From: CAZCSJ01 sp964501445
Lineage (GTDB): Bacteria; Patescibacteriota; Minisyncoccia; Sungbacterales; HO2-52-23
Reading direction: 5' to 3'
NCBI GenBank assembly: GCA_964501445.1
Contig: CAZCSJ010000012.1
Span: forward strand, 1 to 19,093
Length of the DNA stretch: 19,093 bases
This document shows, piece after piece, positions 19,042 to 19,093 of the stretch (positions are counted from its first letter, which is position 1; each line of letters begins with the position of its first letter). The notes below the pieces were generated by a model. The model searched no databases, was not told the origin of the DNA, and saw only the letters and a program-made list of their open reading frames with translations. A program made the translations under genes and the position numbers.

Positions 19042-19093
19042 GAAATTGAAGCGTTGTTGACACTTTTCCCCATCGCGGTTCCCTCGGCACATG

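Noticed and set aside
1..19093. CRISPR array, rRNA, insertion sequence or transposase
   Set aside because: No regularly spaced direct repeats, rRNA sequence or transposase ORF was seen on either strand.

Overview
The window looks like a piece of a Candidate Phyla Radiation (Patescibacteria, probably Parcubacteria-like) chromosome. This is inferred from four things: a tRNA gene without encoded CCA that carries a group I intron with an HNH ORF; compact housekeeping genes mostly lacking Shine-Dalgarno (SD) sequences; short palindromic elements inserted in frame into essential genes; and the gene set. TGA ends rpoD, gltX, rmuC and others, so UGA is read as stop, which argues against the lineages that recode UGA to Gly. 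A run of exactly 100 N (6903-7002) marks a scaffold gap.

Layout. 5-662 (minus): a tRNA-Asn(GUU) gene split by a 539-nt group I intron encoding an HNH endonuclease, followed by a terminator. 663-2410 (plus): three small accessory genes (68 aa unknown; 315 aa with three treble-clef zinc repeats; 49 aa GTG-start), with strong SDs, terminators and, for two of them, recognisable promoters. 2467-6751 (minus): a probable operon of M23 peptidase/EnvC-like protein, dnaG and rpoD. 6823-7270 (plus): an 11-codon leader ORF with mutually exclusive hairpins, the gap, then an unrecognised small gene and a terminator. 7341-14368 (minus): gltX, then a cell-wall block (N-acyl-D-amino-acid deacylase, murD, ftsW, murG). 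14443-15984 (minus): two unrecognised coiled-coil genes with strong SDs and terminators. 16109-17955 (minus): a PMM2-like HAD phosphatase overlapping rmuC. 17980-19041 (plus): ychF.

How the parts fit. MurD makes UDP-MurNAc-L-Ala-D-Glu, MurG makes lipid II, FtsW polymerises it, and the M23 protein trims or activates trimming of septal wall; the D-amino-acid deacylase may recycle D-amino acids. RpoD and DnaG are the usual macromolecular-synthesis pair, here without rpsU.

The most unusual features are: (1) the intron in an Asn anticodon loop, containing an 11-nt copy of its own 3' exon; (2) a family of four 40-54 bp palindromes all centred on ACGATCGT, three of them touching or within 1 nt of a stop codon; (3) in-frame palindromic or tandem-repeat insertions in gltX, dnaG and murD; (4) an attenuator-like leader next to the gap; (5) the contrast between accessory genes with strong SDs and housekeeping genes without.
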